Below are positions 16,523-26,528 of a stretch of 64,000 nt of DNA, piece by piece; position 1 is the first letter of the stretch, and each line of letters opens with the position of its first letter. The stretch lies in the NCBI RefSeq assembly GCF_004349065.1, contig NZ_SMKZ01000031.1, positions 1-64,000 on the forward strand. Direction: 5' to 3'. The DNA comes from Jiangella asiatica (lineage in GTDB: Bacteria; Actinomycetota; Actinomycetes; Jiangellales; Jiangellaceae). The notes below the pieces were generated by a model. It ran no database searches. It saw nothing but the letters and a program-made list of their open reading frames with translations, and had not been told where the DNA came from. A program made the translations under genes and the position numbers.

Positions 16523-17341
16523 GTGGTCTCCTCCTGGTCGGCTGCTCGCACCGCTGGCGGACGCTGTGGTCGCATCCGTCGCCGCCTCGGCCGATCGATG
16601 CTGTCGTACCCGGGGTGCGGACGCTGCCCACCACGGCACCCGGGCGCGGTCGTGGCGCGCGGTTCGTGGCGTGCCGCCGCCAGGCGACGCACCTCCCCCC
16701 GCGAGGCGCAAGCTCACGCTATCCGAGAGCCCGGCGGCCCGCGACCTACCTCAGCCATGTCGCCCACGTCGCCGACGGTTCGTCGCGTGTAGCGGCAGCC
16801 GCAACGCGACGGCATCCCGACATCACGCCTGGAGGCCGACTCGCGGCCCTCACCGACGATCAGTCCGCTGTCCTGACCCGCCGTCGGTTGACGGCCGTCG
16901 CCGGCGGTCGGTGCTGGGGCCGGCAGGCGCTGCGCCGGCGCACGCACCTGGGCGGATGCCTGGTCGCGAGCAGGTCCCGGCGCCAGCAGACCGAGGACGA
17001 ACACCAGGGCGGCGCACCGCAGCACGATCCAACGCCAACCGCGACGAGCGCCGGAGGCGCCGACGCACGTTGCGCGCGCACCACGGCCGGATCTCGCGCT
17101 GCGGCCACCCGCGCCGTAGCTCCTGCTGGTGTCCAGTCGGTCGATCATGTTACGGACGCTATGCGCGCCGACGTCGGCGCAACAGGTCCGCGCGTTTGCC
17201 CGTTCGCCCGGGCAACTAGCCCGTTTCGGGCTAACGCTTCGTCCGCCCGTACAGGTCGGGCCGGTCGGCAGCCCGGAAGGCGTCGCCTGGCGACGATACC
17301 CCCGCTCAGGCCCTCGACCCGGCGCTCCCTACCATGAGCGG
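16523..17341. other. Long gap between ydbS-like gene and ctaA
   Basis: 819 bp with many overlapping open frames, as expected in DNA of this base composition, but no recognisable domain, RNA or repeat. The only frame with any protein-like character is on the minus strand at 16714-17148 and is listed separately. Just before ctaA, TACCAT at 17330-17335 could be a -10 element placing the start point on the GTG of ctaA, i.e. a leaderless mRNA. Confidence 0.4.
16714..17148 (-). CDS. Doubtful small ORF, possible single-pass membrane protein
   Basis: 144-codon ATG frame with one hydrophobic stretch (about residues 40-56, WIVLRCAALVFVLGLL) preceded by an Arg/Gly-rich N-terminus and followed by low-complexity Ala/Pro sequence. 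That layout could be a signal anchor with a secreted tail. There is no clear ribosome site and no family I recognise, and overlapping frames of similar length exist. It may well be spurious; it is listed because it is the best candidate in an 819-bp gap. Confidence 0.22.
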   Translation of the reverse strand: MIDRLDTSRSYGAGGRSARSGRGARATCVGASGARRGWRWIVLRCAALVFVLGLLAPGPARDQASAQVRAPAQRLPAPAPTAGDGRQPTAGQDSGLIVGEGRESASRRDVGMPSRCGCRYTRRTVGDVGDMAEVGRGPPGSRIA

Positions 17342-18331
17342 GTGACGACGACAGCCCCCCGCACGCCGGCCCCGGCGCCCGCACCCAGCCGGGTCGGCCG
17401 CCTGGTGCGGTGGCTGCCGCTGCCGTCCGAGGCGACCTTGCGGCGGCTCGCGGTGGCTTCGTTGGTCACCCAGGCCGGCATCATCGTGACCGGCGGCGCG
17501 GTCCGTCTCACCGACTCGGGGCTGGGCTGCCCGGACTGGCCGCACTGCACGCAGGGGTCGCTCACAGCCACCCCGGAGATGGGTCTGCACGGCGCCATCG
17601 AGTTCGGCAATCGGCTGCTCACGTTCGTGCTCGGCGCCGTCGCGCTGGCCATGCTCGTCGCGGTCATCCGGACGTTCGACTCCGACCGGCCGCGACGCGA
17701 CCTGCTCGTGCCTGCGGCGTTCCTGCTGGGCTTCATCCCGGCGCAGGCGGTCATCGGCGGCATCACGGTGTGGACCGACCTGAACCCGTGGGTCGTCATG
17801 TTCCACTTCCTGGTGTCCACCGTCCTGGTCGGCGTGGCGACGGTCATGGTGCGCCGGGCGCAGCGGCCGATGGGTGCCGTTCCCGAACGGGTCGGGCAGC
17901 CGTGGCTGCAACGCCTGGGCCTGCTGACGCTCGCCGCGACGGCCGCCGTCATCTATCTCGGGGCGGTGGTCACCGGGAGCGGCCCGCACGCCGGCGACCC
18001 GGACTCCAAGCGGACCGGGCTCGACGTCGCGGTCGTGACACAGGTTCATGCCGACGCGGTGTTGGTGCTGGTCGGCCTCTCGATCGGCCTCTACTTCACC
18101 GCCCGCGCGCTCGGCTCGCCCGGCCGGTCGGCCCGCGCGGCCGCCGTCCTCCTGGTCGTCGAGGCGGCCCAGGGCGTGGTCGGTTTCGTGCAGTACCGGC
18201 TGGAGCTGCCCGAGCTCCTGGTCGGGCTGCACATGCTCGGCGCCGCGCTGATGGTCGTCGCCGCCGTCGACGGGTGGCTGGCGACGCGCTGGCTGCCGTC
18301 GGACCGGAGTGTTCCACAGCCCGCACGCTGA
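17342..18331 (+). CDS. ctaA: Heme A synthase (COX15/CtaA)
   Basis: 329-residue membrane protein with eight hydrophobic segments that oxidises heme O to heme A for aa3-type cytochrome oxidase. It has the paired cysteines in the first outer loop (GLGCPDWPHC) and four heme-ligand histidine regions: GLHGAIEFGNRL, VMFHFLVS, VTQVHADAVL and VGLHMLGAAL. The first 35 residues are Pro/Ala-rich and cytoplasmic. The GTG at 17342 may be leaderless. Its functional partner ctaB (heme O synthase) lies 2.2 kb away on the opposite strand. Confidence 0.94.
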   Translation: MTTTAPRTPAPAPAPSRVGRLVRWLPLPSEATLRRLAVASLVTQAGIIVTGGAVRLTDSGLGCPDWPHCTQGSLTATPEMGLHGAIEFGNRLLTFVLGAVALAMLVAVIRTFDSDRPRRDLLVPAAFLLGFIPAQAVIGGITVWTDLNPWVVMFHFLVSTVLVGVATVMVRRAQRPMGAVPERVGQPWLQRLGLLTLAATAAVIYLGAVVTGSGPHAGDPDSKRTGLDVAVVTQVHADAVLVLVGLSIGLYFTARALGSPGRSARAAAVLLVVEAAQGVVGFVQYRLELPELLVGLHMLGAALMVVAAVDGWLATRWLPSDRSVPQPAR

Positions 18332-18338
18332 CCCGCAC

Positions 18339-18363
18339 GTTTGCCGCACCAGCCGCCGGGTAC
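18339..18363 (+). promoter_or_regulatory. Sigma-B-like promoter of DUF6458 gene 2
   Basis: GTTT at 18339-18342 and GGGTAC at 18358-18363 are spaced 15 bp, again matching the sigma-B/sigma-F consensus. The predicted start point is about 35 bp before ATG 18405, leaving room for the GGGAGG ribosome site at 18389-18394. It starts 8 bp after the ctaA stop, so this gene has its own promoter. Confidence 0.6.
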
Positions 18364-18404
18364 GCACTGGACGCAACCCTGCCGAAGTGGGAGGTGTGTC
18401 CGAT

Positions 18405-18629
18405 ATGAGCATCGGCCTTGGGGTCTTCCTGATGGCGCTGGGCCTGATCCTGGCGCTCGGGGTCCGGGACCGGCTCTCCGACTTCGACCTCAGCGTGATC
18501 GGCTGGGTGCTGACCGGCGTCGGCGCACTGGCGATCATCCTGTCGATGATGATCGCCTCGATGCGCAACCGGGGTCGCACCCGCAGCGCCGAGTACGTGG
18601 AGCGGCGCGACGACATCGACCCGCTCTGA
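18405..18629 (+). CDS. Small membrane protein, DUF6458 type (paralogue 2)
   Basis: 74-residue protein with two transmembrane segments (about residues 2-18 and 27-48) and a charged C-terminus ending RRDDIDPL. It shares the core VFLMALGLILALGVRDRL and DLSVIGWVLTGVG with the paralogue at 12.3 kb. ATG 18405 follows GGGAGG by 10 nt. The role of the family is unknown; the sigma-B-like promoter suggests it is made under stress or in stationary phase. Confidence 0.82.
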   Translation: MSIGLGVFLMALGLILALGVRDRLSDFDLSVIGWVLTGVGALAIILSMMIASMRNRGRTRSAEYVERRDDIDPL

Positions 18630-18647
18630 CCGGCACGGCCGGCCGGC

Positions 18648-19469
18648 TCAGACGAGCTGGCCGGCCTCCAGCCGCCGTACGGCCGCGTCAGACGCCAGTT
18701 CGTCGCGGTCGCCCGGGCGGCCGACGTAGTACAGCAGGCCGTGATAGACGAGAACGGGGTCGTTCACCAGCCGCCCGCACGGCACGAGCACTTGGTCGGG
18801 CAGGTCGCTCGGCTGCCTGACGCCGATGACGATCAGGTTCTGGACGGCCGCGCGAGCCCCGACGGGAATCACGGCGGAAGTCGCCGTGACGCTTTCGATC
18901 TCGGCCCACGGGATGTCGCTGCGTCCGTGACCGGTCTCGACGAGCACGTGCCGCGGCGTGAGGTCGACGGCGTTGTTCGTGCGCTTCGACGACAGCGCGG
19001 CGATGCCGCCGAGCAGCAGCACCAGCCCGGGGACTCCGACGACGACGCCGCCGATCAGGAACCGCGCCTCGCCGCGCGTCACCACGAGCACGAGCATCGC
19101 GACGACAGCGGCCAGCAGCGCCACGCCACCGGCCACCAAGCCGAGGCCGAGCAGGACGGTCCCGGGTCGGACGGCGAAGCGCACCGCCCGCTCCTGGACC
19201 CCGTCGACCTCGACGGTGACCGGCCCCACCACCTGGCGCCGCGGCCGTCGCGGCCGAGCCAGCACGCCGATGGTCCCAACCACGACGGCGACAGCGCCCA
19301 GGCCGGCGGCAACGCGCGGCTCGCTGTCGACGAGCGCGACGCCGCACGCCAGGGCCATCGGAACGACGAGCACGCCGCACAGCACGGTGAGGCGCCAGCC
19401 GCCGAGCGGCGGGCGCCTCCATGCCGACGGCCACGGGAGCGGCGCCGGGCCGCGGTCCTGGTCGACCAC
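18648..19469 (-). CDS. Membrane protein of unknown function
   Basis: 273-residue protein with four hydrophobic segments in two pairs (roughly residues 27-70 and 103-160) and a soluble C-terminal part. The segment after residue 165 (VDLTPRHVLVETGHGRSDIPWAEI in shortened form: LTPRHVLVET...IPWAEIESV) resembles a PH-like/DUF304 module, in which a strand leads into a Trp-containing turn. That similarity is weak and I do not name a family. It starts 39 bp after the MerR gene and is read in the same direction, so they may be cotranscribed. Confidence 0.7.
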   Translation of the reverse strand: MVDQDRGPAPLPWPSAWRRPPLGGWRLTVLCGVLVVPMALACGVALVDSEPRVAAGLGAVAVVVGTIGVLARPRRPRRQVVGPVTVEVDGVQERAVRFAVRPGTVLLGLGLVAGGVALLAAVVAMLVLVVTRGEARFLIGGVVVGVPGLVLLLGGIAALSSKRTNNAVDLTPRHVLVETGHGRSDIPWAEIESVTATSAVIPVGARAAVQNLIVIGVRQPSDLPDQVLVPCGRLVNDPVLVYHGLLYYVGRPGDRDELASDAAVRRLEAGQLV

Positions 19470-19508
19470 CGCCGAATCCTCTCATGCGGTCCGGGCACCG
19501 CGGTCAGA

Positions 19509-20486
19509 TCACCCGGCCGCGCCGGCACCGGCCGAGGCCAGCAGCGCCGCGGCGAACCATTCCATCGTCGCCACACCGCCGGAGCGGACTTGGCCTGTCG
19601 GCCAGCCGTTGATGTCGCTGACGAGCTCCCAGTACCGCTCCACCCGGGTGTCGGAGAACAGCGCGATCCGCTCCCCCAGCTCGCGCCGGAAGCCGGCTCC
19701 GTCGTCGGTACCGCCGGCCGCGGCGAACGACGGTGCGAGCTGATCGACGACGAACCGGCCGTCGGCGGAGTCCGGCTCGACCCCGGCCGACCGCAGGGGC
19801 TGGACCAACTGCGCCACCCGCTCGTAGAGCCCCAGCTCCGCCGTCGACGGTCCGGCCTCGCTCGAACCCGCGCGGGCGCCCGCCTCCGCCATCTGCCGCA
19901 CCCGTGCCCGGTAGCCGGGGTCCTGCACCAACTCGGCCAGCTCCACCCAGGCGGCCACCTGCTCGGGTGTCGGGTCGTCGGGAAGGTCGATCCGGACCGA
20001 GCGCATGCGATCGGCGAAAGCGGGGTCGGTGTGGAGGCCGGCGAAGGTCTCGTCCCAGTAGTCGTCGATGATCTGCTGCCGCTCGGCGGCGGACAGCTTG
20101 GCCAGGCGATTCATCAGGTCCAGCTCCTCGTGGTCGTCGATCCCCGCGGCCGCCACCGCCCGCAGCACCGACCGCCGGGTCCGCAGGAGCCGGATCTGCG
20201 CGTCCAACGCGGCCGCGTGCGCCGCGGCCATCTGCGCCAGCGTCAGGTCGCGGTCCAGGACCCGGCGGACGGTGGCCAGGTCGAGGTCCAGCTCACGCAG
20301 CGTCCGCACCAGGTCGAGCCTGGCCATGGCGACGGTGTCGTACAGGCGGTAACCGGCCGGGGACCGGTCGGTCGGCGGCACCAGGCCGATGTCGGCGTAG
20401 TACCTGATCGTCTTCACCGGGAGTCCGGTGCGCCGGGCCAGGTCGCCGATCGTCAGCAGGGTGCCGTGGTCGTTCACGGAAGCCAC
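19509..20486 (-). CDS. MerR-family transcriptional regulator with long C-terminal domain
   Basis: 325-residue protein. Residues 10-80 are a MerR HTH (LTIGDLARRTGLPVKTIRYY, then GYRLYDTVAMARLDLVRTLR), followed by the dimer helix. The remaining 220 residues form a helical domain resembling TipAS-like or MerR C-terminal sensor domains, without metal-binding cysteines. The GTG at 20486 has GGAGG 7 nt upstream. It lies 58 bp after ctaB in the same direction. The effector cannot be told; a small organic ligand is more likely than a metal. Confidence 0.88.
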   Translation of the reverse strand: MASVNDHGTLLTIGDLARRTGLPVKTIRYYADIGLVPPTDRSPAGYRLYDTVAMARLDLVRTLRELDLDLATVRRVLDRDLTLAQMAAAHAAALDAQIRLLRTRRSVLRAVAAAGIDDHEELDLMNRLAKLSAAERQQIIDDYWDETFAGLHTDPAFADRMRSVRIDLPDDPTPEQVAAWVELAELVQDPGYRARVRQMAEAGARAGSSEAGPSTAELGLYERVAQLVQPLRSAGVEPDSADGRFVVDQLAPSFAAAGGTDDGAGFRRELGERIALFSDTRVERYWELVSDINGWPTGQVRSGGVATMEWFAAALLASAGAGAAG

Positions 20487-20544
20487 GATGAAGCCTCCAG
20501 CGACGGGAGAGTCAAACCCAACCTGCCGCGGCTTCGAGGCGTCG

Positions 20545-21495
20545 TCAGCCGAGGACGAGGATGTCGGCCATGACGGCGACGAAGACCACGGTCAGGTAGG
20601 TGATGGAACCGTGGAACAGGCGCATGGCGGTGAGCCCGGCGCCGTCGCCGGCACGCCGCGCCCGGCCGTACAACCGGTGCGCCTCGATGAGGAACCAGGC
20701 GCCGGTGAGTACTGCGGCCAGGCCGAAGATCCAGCCGAGGTCGGCGACCGGCCACAGCACGAGCGTGGTGGCGACCATGGCCCACGAGTACAGGAGGATC
20801 TGCAGCGCGACGGTGCGTGACGACGCCACCACGGGCAGCATTGGGATACCGGCGCGCGCGTAGTCGTCGCGGTACCGCATGGCCAGCGGCCAGTAGTGCG
20901 GCGGCGTCCAGAAGAACACGACCAGGAACAGGAGCACCGGCGGCCAGTCCAGCGTCCCCGTCACGGCGGCCCAGCCGATCAGGGTGGGCACGCAGCCGGC
21001 CACGCCGCCCCAGACGATGTTCTGCGACGTCCGTCGCTTGAGCAGCATGGTGTAGACGAGGACGTAGAACAGGTTGGCCGCGATGGTCAGCGCGGCGGCC
21101 AGCGCGTTGACCCACGCCAGCATGATGGCCACCGAGGCCGCCAGCAGGACCGACGCGAAGGCGAACGCGGGGTAGGGCCCGACGACCGACCGCGCCACCG
21201 GGCGGCGCCGGGTGCGGTGCATGACGGCGTCGATGTCGCGCTCGAGCACCTGGTTGAAGGCGTGGGCACTTCCACCTGCGAGGGTTCCGGCCACCAGGGT
21301 GGCCGCCACCAGGCCCAGCGACGGCAGCCCGCGCTCTGCCAGCACCATGGCCGGCAGCGTCGTGATGAGCAGCAGCTCGACGACCCGCAGCTTCATGAGC
21401 GAGACGTAGGAGGCCACCACGTCGCGGACCCGTGCCAGCCGCGACGGCGTCGGTACGCGGCGCCTATCGACGGGGCTCGGCTCGACGGACGTCAA
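20545..21495 (-). CDS. ctaB: Protoheme IX farnesyltransferase (heme O synthase)
   Basis: 316-residue UbiA-family prenyltransferase with about nine transmembrane segments that adds the farnesyl group to heme B. The first polyprenyl-diphosphate site is HAFNQVLERDIDAVMHRT, with the NxxxxxDxD pattern; the second conserved loop is YTMLLKRRTSQNIVWGG. FWTPPHYWPLAMRYRDDY is diagnostic of CtaB. The start is TTG at 21495 after GAAGGTG. It is divergent from tkt, the standard actinobacterial arrangement. It works just before CtaA in making heme A. Confidence 0.95.
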   Translation of the reverse strand: MTSVEPSPVDRRRVPTPSRLARVRDVVASYVSLMKLRVVELLLITTLPAMVLAERGLPSLGLVAATLVAGTLAGGSAHAFNQVLERDIDAVMHRTRRRPVARSVVGPYPAFAFASVLLAASVAIMLAWVNALAAALTIAANLFYVLVYTMLLKRRTSQNIVWGGVAGCVPTLIGWAAVTGTLDWPPVLLFLVVFFWTPPHYWPLAMRYRDDYARAGIPMLPVVASSRTVALQILLYSWAMVATTLVLWPVADLGWIFGLAAVLTGAWFLIEAHRLYGRARRAGDGAGLTAMRLFHGSITYLTVVFVAVMADILVLG

Positions 21496-21705
21496 CGTTC
21501 ACCTTCGTGTGGTCGAAGAGACAGGCGGGACGGAAACATCCGCCATGCATGGCCTGTTGAGTCTAACCGTGGGCCCAAAGGACCGATCGGCCGGGCAAGC
21601 CTCGATCGCACGTCGATACGCTCGAACGTGCGGGAGTCGTCCGCCGACGGCGACCGTAGTGCGAGCCCGACCGGATCCGTACCGCCTGAGAGGAACGCCA
21701 CGCCG

Positions 21706-23799
21706 GTGAACACGACACCCGCAAACCCCACATCGTTCGAGTGGACCGAGCTGGACGACCGGGCGGTCGACACCGTGCGGCTGCTCGCCATGGACGCCGT
21801 CGAGAAGGCCGGCAACGGGCACCCCGGCACGGCGATGAGCCTCGCCCCCGTCGCCTACACGCTCTATCAGCGGGTGCTCCGGCACGACCCGTCGGACCAG
21901 CTGTGGCTGGGCCGCGACAGGTTCGTGCTGTCGGCGGGGCACAGCAGCCTCACCCAGTACATCCAGCTCTACCTGTCCGGGTACAACGTCACGCTCGACG
22001 ACCTCAAGGCGTTCCGCACGTGGGGTTCGGCCACCCCGGGGCATCCGGAGTACCGCCACACCGACGGCGTCGAGGTCACCACGGGCCCGTTGGGTTCGGG
22101 CTTCGGGACGGCGGTCGGCATGGCCTTCGCGGCCCGGCGCATCCGCGGCCTGCTCGACCCCGACGCCGCACCCGGCGAGAGCGTCTTCGACCACCACGTC
22201 TACGTCATCGCCTCCGACGGCGACCTCGAGGAGGGCGTGACCAGCGAGGCCAGCTCGCTCGCCGGCACGCAGGAGCTGGGCAACCTCGTCGTCATCTGGG
22301 ACGACAACCACATCTCCATCGAGGACGACACCAACATCGCCTTCACCGAGGACACCGTGGCCCGTTACGAGGCCTACGGCTGGCACACCCAGGTGGTCGA
22401 CTTCACCGCCGGCGGCGACTACAAGGAGGACCCGCGGGCCGTCTACGAGGCGCTGGAGAACGCGAGGGCCGTCACCGACCGGCCGTCGTTCATCGCCGTG
22501 CGCACCATCATCGGCTGGCCGTCGCCGAACAAGCAGAACACCGGCGGCATCCACGGCACGGCCATGGGTCCCGAGGAGGTCGCGGCCACCAAGAGCGTCA
22601 TGGGCGCGGACCCGGAGAAGAGCTTCGACGTCGCCGACGACGTGCTCGCGCACGCCCGCGAGATGACCGAGCGCGGCCGGGAGCTGCGCAGCGAGTGGGA
22701 CCAGCGCTTCGCCGCCTGGCGCGAGGCCGAGCCCGAACGAGCCGCGCTACTCGACCGGCTGCAGAAGCGCGCGCTGCCCGACGGCTGGACCGACGCGCTG
22801 CCGGTCTTCGAGGCCTCGGAGAAGGGCCTGGCGACCCGGGCCGCGTCCGGCAAGGTCATCAACGCCGTCGCGCCGGTGCTGCCGGAGCTGTGGGGCGGCT
22901 CGGCCGACCTCGCCGGCTCGAACAACACCACCATCGAGAGCGAGCCGAGCTTCCTGCCGGAGAAGCGCTCCAGCAAGATGTTCCCGGGCCACCCGTACGG
23001 CCGCACGCTCCACTTCGGCGTCCGCGAGTTCGCCAGCGGCCTGATCAACAACGGCATCGCCCTGGCCGGCCTCACCCGTCCCTACGCCGCCACGTTCCTC
23101 GTGTTCAGCGACTACCAGCGGGCCGCGGTGCGGCTGGCGGCGCTGCAACAGGTGCCGGCGACGTTCGTGTGGACGCACGACTCCATCGGCCTGGGCGAGG
23201 ACGGCCCAACCCACCAGCCGGTCGAGCACCTGTCGGCGCTGCGCGCCATCCCCGGCTTCGACGTCGTCCGGCCGGCCGACGCCAACGAGACCGCCGTCGC
23301 CTGGCGCACCATCCTGGAGCGCGCCCACCCGGCCGGTATCGCGCTGACCAGGCAGAACGTCCCCACGTTCGACCGCGACACGTACGCGTCGGCCGAGAGC
23401 ACCGCACGCGGTGCCTATGTCTTCGCCGAGGCCGAGGGCGGCGATCCGCAGCTCATACTGATGGCCACCGGCTCGGAGCTGCAGCTGGCCGTCGAGGCCC
23501 GGGAGCGGCTGCAGGCCGACGGCGTACCGACCCGCGTCGTCTCCTTCCCCTCGCAGGAGTGGTTCGAGGAGCAGGACGCCGAGTACCGCGAGTCGGTCCT
23601 GCCCGCGGCCGTCAAGGCTCGGGTCTCCGTCGAGGCGGGTGTGGCCATGAGCTGGTACCGCTACCTCGGCGACGCCGGCCGAGCGGTCAGCCTGGAGCAC
23701 TTCGGGGCGTCGGCGGACTACAAGACCCTGTACCGCGAGTTCGGCCTCACGGTTGACGCCGTGGTCGCCGCTGCCCGCGACTCCATCTCGCACGCCTAA
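21706..23799 (+). CDS. tkt: Transketolase
   Basis: 697-residue ThDP enzyme of the non-oxidative pentose phosphate pathway, of standard length. Landmarks: [18 protein letters not shown] near the N-terminus, the ThDP/Mg site in [15 protein letters not shown], and [15 protein letters not shown] in the pyrimidine domain. A GTG at 21706 with AGAGGAA upstream gives the usual start; the much longer open frame upstream lies over ctaB on the other strand and is not coding. It is the first gene of the tkt-tal-pgi-zwf-opcA-pgl operon. Confidence 0.97.
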   Translation: MNTTPANPTSFEWTELDDRAVDTVRLLAMDAVEKAGNGHPGTAMSLAPVAYTLYQRVLRHDPSDQLWLGRDRFVLSAGHSSLTQYIQLYLSGYNVTLDDLKAFRTWGSATPGHPEYRHTDGVEVTTGPLGSGFGTAVGMAFAARRIRGLLDPDAAPGESVFDHHVYVIASDGDLEEGVTSEASSLAGTQELGNLVVIWDDNHISIEDDTNIAFTEDTVARYEAYGWHTQVVDFTAGGDYKEDPRAVYEALENARAVTDRPSFIAVRTIIGWPSPNKQNTGGIHGTAMGPEEVAATKSVMGADPEKSFDVADDVLAHAREMTERGRELRSEWDQRFAAWREAEPERAALLDRLQKRALPDGWTDALPVFEASEKGLATRAASGKVINAVAPVLPELWGGSADLAGSNNTTIESEPSFLPEKRSSKMFPGHPYGRTLHFGVREFASGLINNGIALAGLTRPYAATFLVFSDYQRAAVRLAALQQVPATFVWTHDSIGLGEDGPTHQPVEHLSALRAIPGFDVVRPADANETAVAWRTILERAHPAGIALTRQNVPTFDRDTYASAESTARGAYVFAEAEGGDPQLILMATGSELQLAVEARERLQADGVPTRVVSFPSQEWFEEQDAEYRESVLPAAVKARVSVEAGVAMSWYRYLGDAGRAVSLEHFGASADYKTLYREFGLTVDAVVAAARDSISHA

Positions 23800-23811
23800 G
23801 GGGAGATCACC

Positions 23812-24924
23812 ATGAGTGCAACCGAACCGCTCGCCCGGCTGAGCGAGGAGGGCGTCGCCATCTGGCTCGACGACCTCTCGCGCGACCGGCTCACGACCGG
23901 AAACCTGCAGGCGCTGATCGACGGGCAGCACGTCGTCGGCGTCACCACCAACCCGTCGATCTTCCAGGCCGCCATGTCCAAGAGCAGCCTGTACGACGAC
24001 GACCTGCGCCGGCACGCCGCGCAGGGGTCCGACGCCGCCGCGGCGGTACGCGACCTCACCACCGACGACGTCCGCGCGGCGGCCGACCTGTTCGCGCCGA
24101 TAGCCGAGCGCAGCACCAAGGGCGACGGACGGGTGTCCATCGAGGTCGACCCGCGGTTGGCCCACGACGCCGACGCGACGATCGTCCAGGCCCGCGAGCT
24201 GTGGGACGAGGTCGACCGGTCCAACCTCTTCGTCAAGATCCCGGCGACGAAGGCCGGGCTGCCGGCCATCACCGCGACGATCGCCGCCGGCATCAGCGTG
24301 AACGTCACGCTGATCTTCTCGATCGACCGCTACCGTGAGGTCATGGATGCCTACCAGGCCGGCCTCGAGCAGCGGTTGGCCGCCGGCGGGTCGCTGGAGG
24401 GCATCGCCTCGGTCGCGTCCTTCTTCGTCAGCCGGGTCGACACCGAGATCGACAAGCGGCTGGAGGCGGTCGGGACCGATGCGGCGCTGGCGCTGCGCGG
24501 GAAGTCCGCGATCGCCAACGCCCGGCTGGCCTACGCCGCCTACGAGGAGGTCGTTTCGGCCGAGCGCTGGCAGCGTCTCGAAGCCGCCGGTGCCCAGCGC
24601 CAGCGCCCGCTGTGGGCGTCGACGTCGACGAAGAACCCCGACTACGACGACACCATGTACGTCGCGCAGCTGGTCGCGCCGGACACCGTCAACACCATGC
24701 CGGAGGCCACCATCGAGGCGGTCGCCGACCACGGCGTCATCAGCGGCGACACGGTGCGGCCGTTCTACGACGACGCCCGCGCGACGCTCGACGCGGTCAG
24801 CGCCGCCGGCGTCGACCTGGACGATGTCAGCGCCGTGCTCGAGCGTGAGGGCGTGGAGAAGTTCGAGACGAGTTGGAACGACCTGCTGGAGTCCGTCGAC
24901 GCCAAGCTGGAGGCGGCGAAGTGA
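23812..24924 (+). CDS. tal: Transaldolase
   Basis: 370-residue transaldolase of the long actinobacterial/cyanobacterial type. The Schiff-base lysine is in [16 protein letters not shown], and [14 protein letters not shown] is the N-terminal signature. GGGGAG lies 6-7 nt before the ATG, and the gene follows tkt by 12 bp. Its stop overlaps the GTG of pgi. It exchanges dihydroxyacetone units between sugar phosphates, connecting the pathway to glycolysis. Confidence 0.97.
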   Translation: MSATEPLARLSEEGVAIWLDDLSRDRLTTGNLQALIDGQHVVGVTTNPSIFQAAMSKSSLYDDDLRRHAAQGSDAAAAVRDLTTDDVRAAADLFAPIAERSTKGDGRVSIEVDPRLAHDADATIVQARELWDEVDRSNLFVKIPATKAGLPAITATIAAGISVNVTLIFSIDRYREVMDAYQAGLEQRLAAGGSLEGIASVASFFVSRVDTEIDKRLEAVGTDAALALRGKSAIANARLAYAAYEEVVSAERWQRLEAAGAQRQRPLWASTSTKNPDYDDTMYVAQLVAPDTVNTMPEATIEAVADHGVISGDTVRPFYDDARATLDAVSAAGVDLDDVSAVLEREGVEKFETSWNDLLESVDAKLEAAK

Positions 24925-26528
24925 CCGCACTGGCCGTCACCACGCACGGCGTCGACGTGGACGCCGTCGTCGATGCTCTCGTCGGCGAGAAGGTCGCCTC
25001 ACGCATCGCGGCAAAGGACGCCTCTCTATGGGGTCCGGAGGCCGAGCCCGAGGCGTCCATCCGGCTGGGCTGGACGGACCTGCACGAGACCTCGCGGCCG
25101 CTGCTGGCCGAGATCGAGGCGCTGTCGGCGCAGCTGCGCGACGAAGGCCTGGACCGCATCGTCCTGGCCGGCATGGGCGGCTCCTCGCTGGCGCCGGAAG
25201 TCATCACCCGCACCGCCGGGGTCGAGCTGACGGTCCTCGACACCACCGACCCGGGCGCGGTGCGGCGGGCGCTGGCCGACAGGCTCGACCGCACGGTGAT
25301 CGTCGTCTCCAGCAAGTCCGGCTCGACGGTCGAGACCGACAGCCAGCGCCGCGTGTTCGAGGCGGCGTTCACGGCGGCCGGCATCGACGCGGCCAGCCGC
25401 ATCGTCGTCGTCACCGACCCCGGCTCGGGCCTGGCGGACCTGGCCGAGAAGAGCGGCTACCGCAAGGTCTTCCTCGCCGACCCCGACGTCGGCGGGCGCT
25501 ACTCGGCGCTGACGGCGTTCGGCCTGGTCCCGAGCGGGCTGGCGGGTGCCGACATCGCCGCGTTGCTGGACTCGGCGAGCGCCGTCGCCACCCTCCTCTC
25601 CGGCGACGTCCCGGACAATCCCGCGCTGCGCCTGGGCGCCGCGCTCGGCGCCGGAAAAGTACACATCGAGGCCGCGGCTGCCTATGACAAAGTCGCCATC
25701 GCCGACGCCGGCTCCGGCATCGCCGGGTTCGCCGACTGGGCCGAGCAACTGATCGCCGAGTCCACCGGCAAGCAGGGCACCGGCGTCCTGCCGATCGCCG
25801 CCGGCAGCCTGGACGACCCCGAGGTCGCCCACCCTGCCGACGACGTGCTCCCGGCGCTGGTCGGCTCGCCCGCGCAGCCGCCGGCCTTGGGGGTCGTCGT
25901 CCGAGGTGAGCTCGGCGCGCAGTTCCTGCTCTGGGAGTACGCGACGGCGGTCGCCGGGAAGCTGCTGGGCATCAACCCGTTCGACCAGCCAGACGTCGAG
26001 AGCGCCAAGGCCGCCGCCCGCGGCCTGCTGGACGCGACGCCGGGGCCGCAGCCGCCGGCGTTCGTCGACGGCGGGGTCGAGGTCCGCGGCTCGGCCGGCC
26101 TGCTCGACGGTGTCGACTCGCTGGCCGGCGCCGTCGAAGCGCTGCTGGGAGGGCTGGAGCCGAACGGCTACCTGGCCGTCATGGCCTACCTCGACCGCGA
26201 GGGCGCCGACGCCGTCCTGGCCGACGTGCGGGTGCCGCTGGAGCAGCGGACCGAGCGGCCGGCGACGTTCGGCTGGGGGCCGCGGTTCCTGCACTCGACC
26301 GGCCAGTACCACAAGGGCGGCCCGGCCCGGGGCGTGTTCCTGCAGATCACCGGGACGGCTGTCGAGGACCTGCCGATCCCGGACCGCCCGTTCACGTTCG
26401 GCCAGCTCATCGCCGCGCAGGCGGCCGGTGACGCCCAGGTGCTCGCCGACCTCGGCCGGCCGGTGCTGCGGCTCCACCTGACCGACCGCGCGGCCGGCGT
26501 CCAGACCCTGAGAGGCGTTCTTCGGTGA
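24921..26528 (+). CDS. pgi: Glucose-6-phosphate isomerase
   Basis: 535-residue sugar isomerase with SIS domains. Recognisable parts: [11 protein letters not shown] and [11 protein letters not shown] for phosphate binding, [13 protein letters not shown] in the middle, and the C-terminal [10 protein letters not shown] segment. This pgi form, found in actinobacterial pentose-phosphate operons, differs from the classical E. coli enzyme. It is linked by GTGA overlaps to tal before and zwf after, so the operon can cycle hexose phosphates back into the oxidative branch. Confidence 0.94.
   Translation: MTALAVTTHGVDVDAVVDALVGEKVASRIAAKDASLWGPEAEPEASIRLGWTDLHETSRPLLAEIEALSAQLRDEGLDRIVLAGMGGSSLAPEVITRTAGVELTVLDTTDPGAVRRALADRLDRTVIVVSSKSGSTVETDSQRRVFEAAFTAAGIDAASRIVVVTDPGSGLADLAEKSGYRKVFLADPDVGGRYSALTAFGLVPSGLAGADIAALLDSASAVATLLSGDVPDNPALRLGAALGAGKVHIEAAAAYDKVAIADAGSGIAGFADWAEQLIAESTGKQGTGVLPIAAGSLDDPEVAHPADDVLPALVGSPAQPPALGVVVRGELGAQFLLWEYATAVAGKLLGINPFDQPDVESAKAAARGLLDATPGPQPPAFVDGGVEVRGSAGLLDGVDSLAGAVEALLGGLEPNGYLAVMAYLDREGADAVLADVRVPLEQRTERPATFGWGPRFLHSTGQYHKGGPARGVFLQITGTAVEDLPIPDRPFTFGQLIAAQAAGDAQVLADLGRPVLRLHLTDRAAGVQTLRGVLR

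Noticed and set aside
20896-21705. 270-codon N-terminal extension of transketolase
   Set aside because: Lies antisense to ctaB and has no similarity to transketolase; GTG 21706 gives the standard protein.
22747-24930. 727-codon open frame on the minus strand opposite tkt and tal
   Set aside because: Antisense to two clear enzymes, without any recognisable domain or ribosome site.
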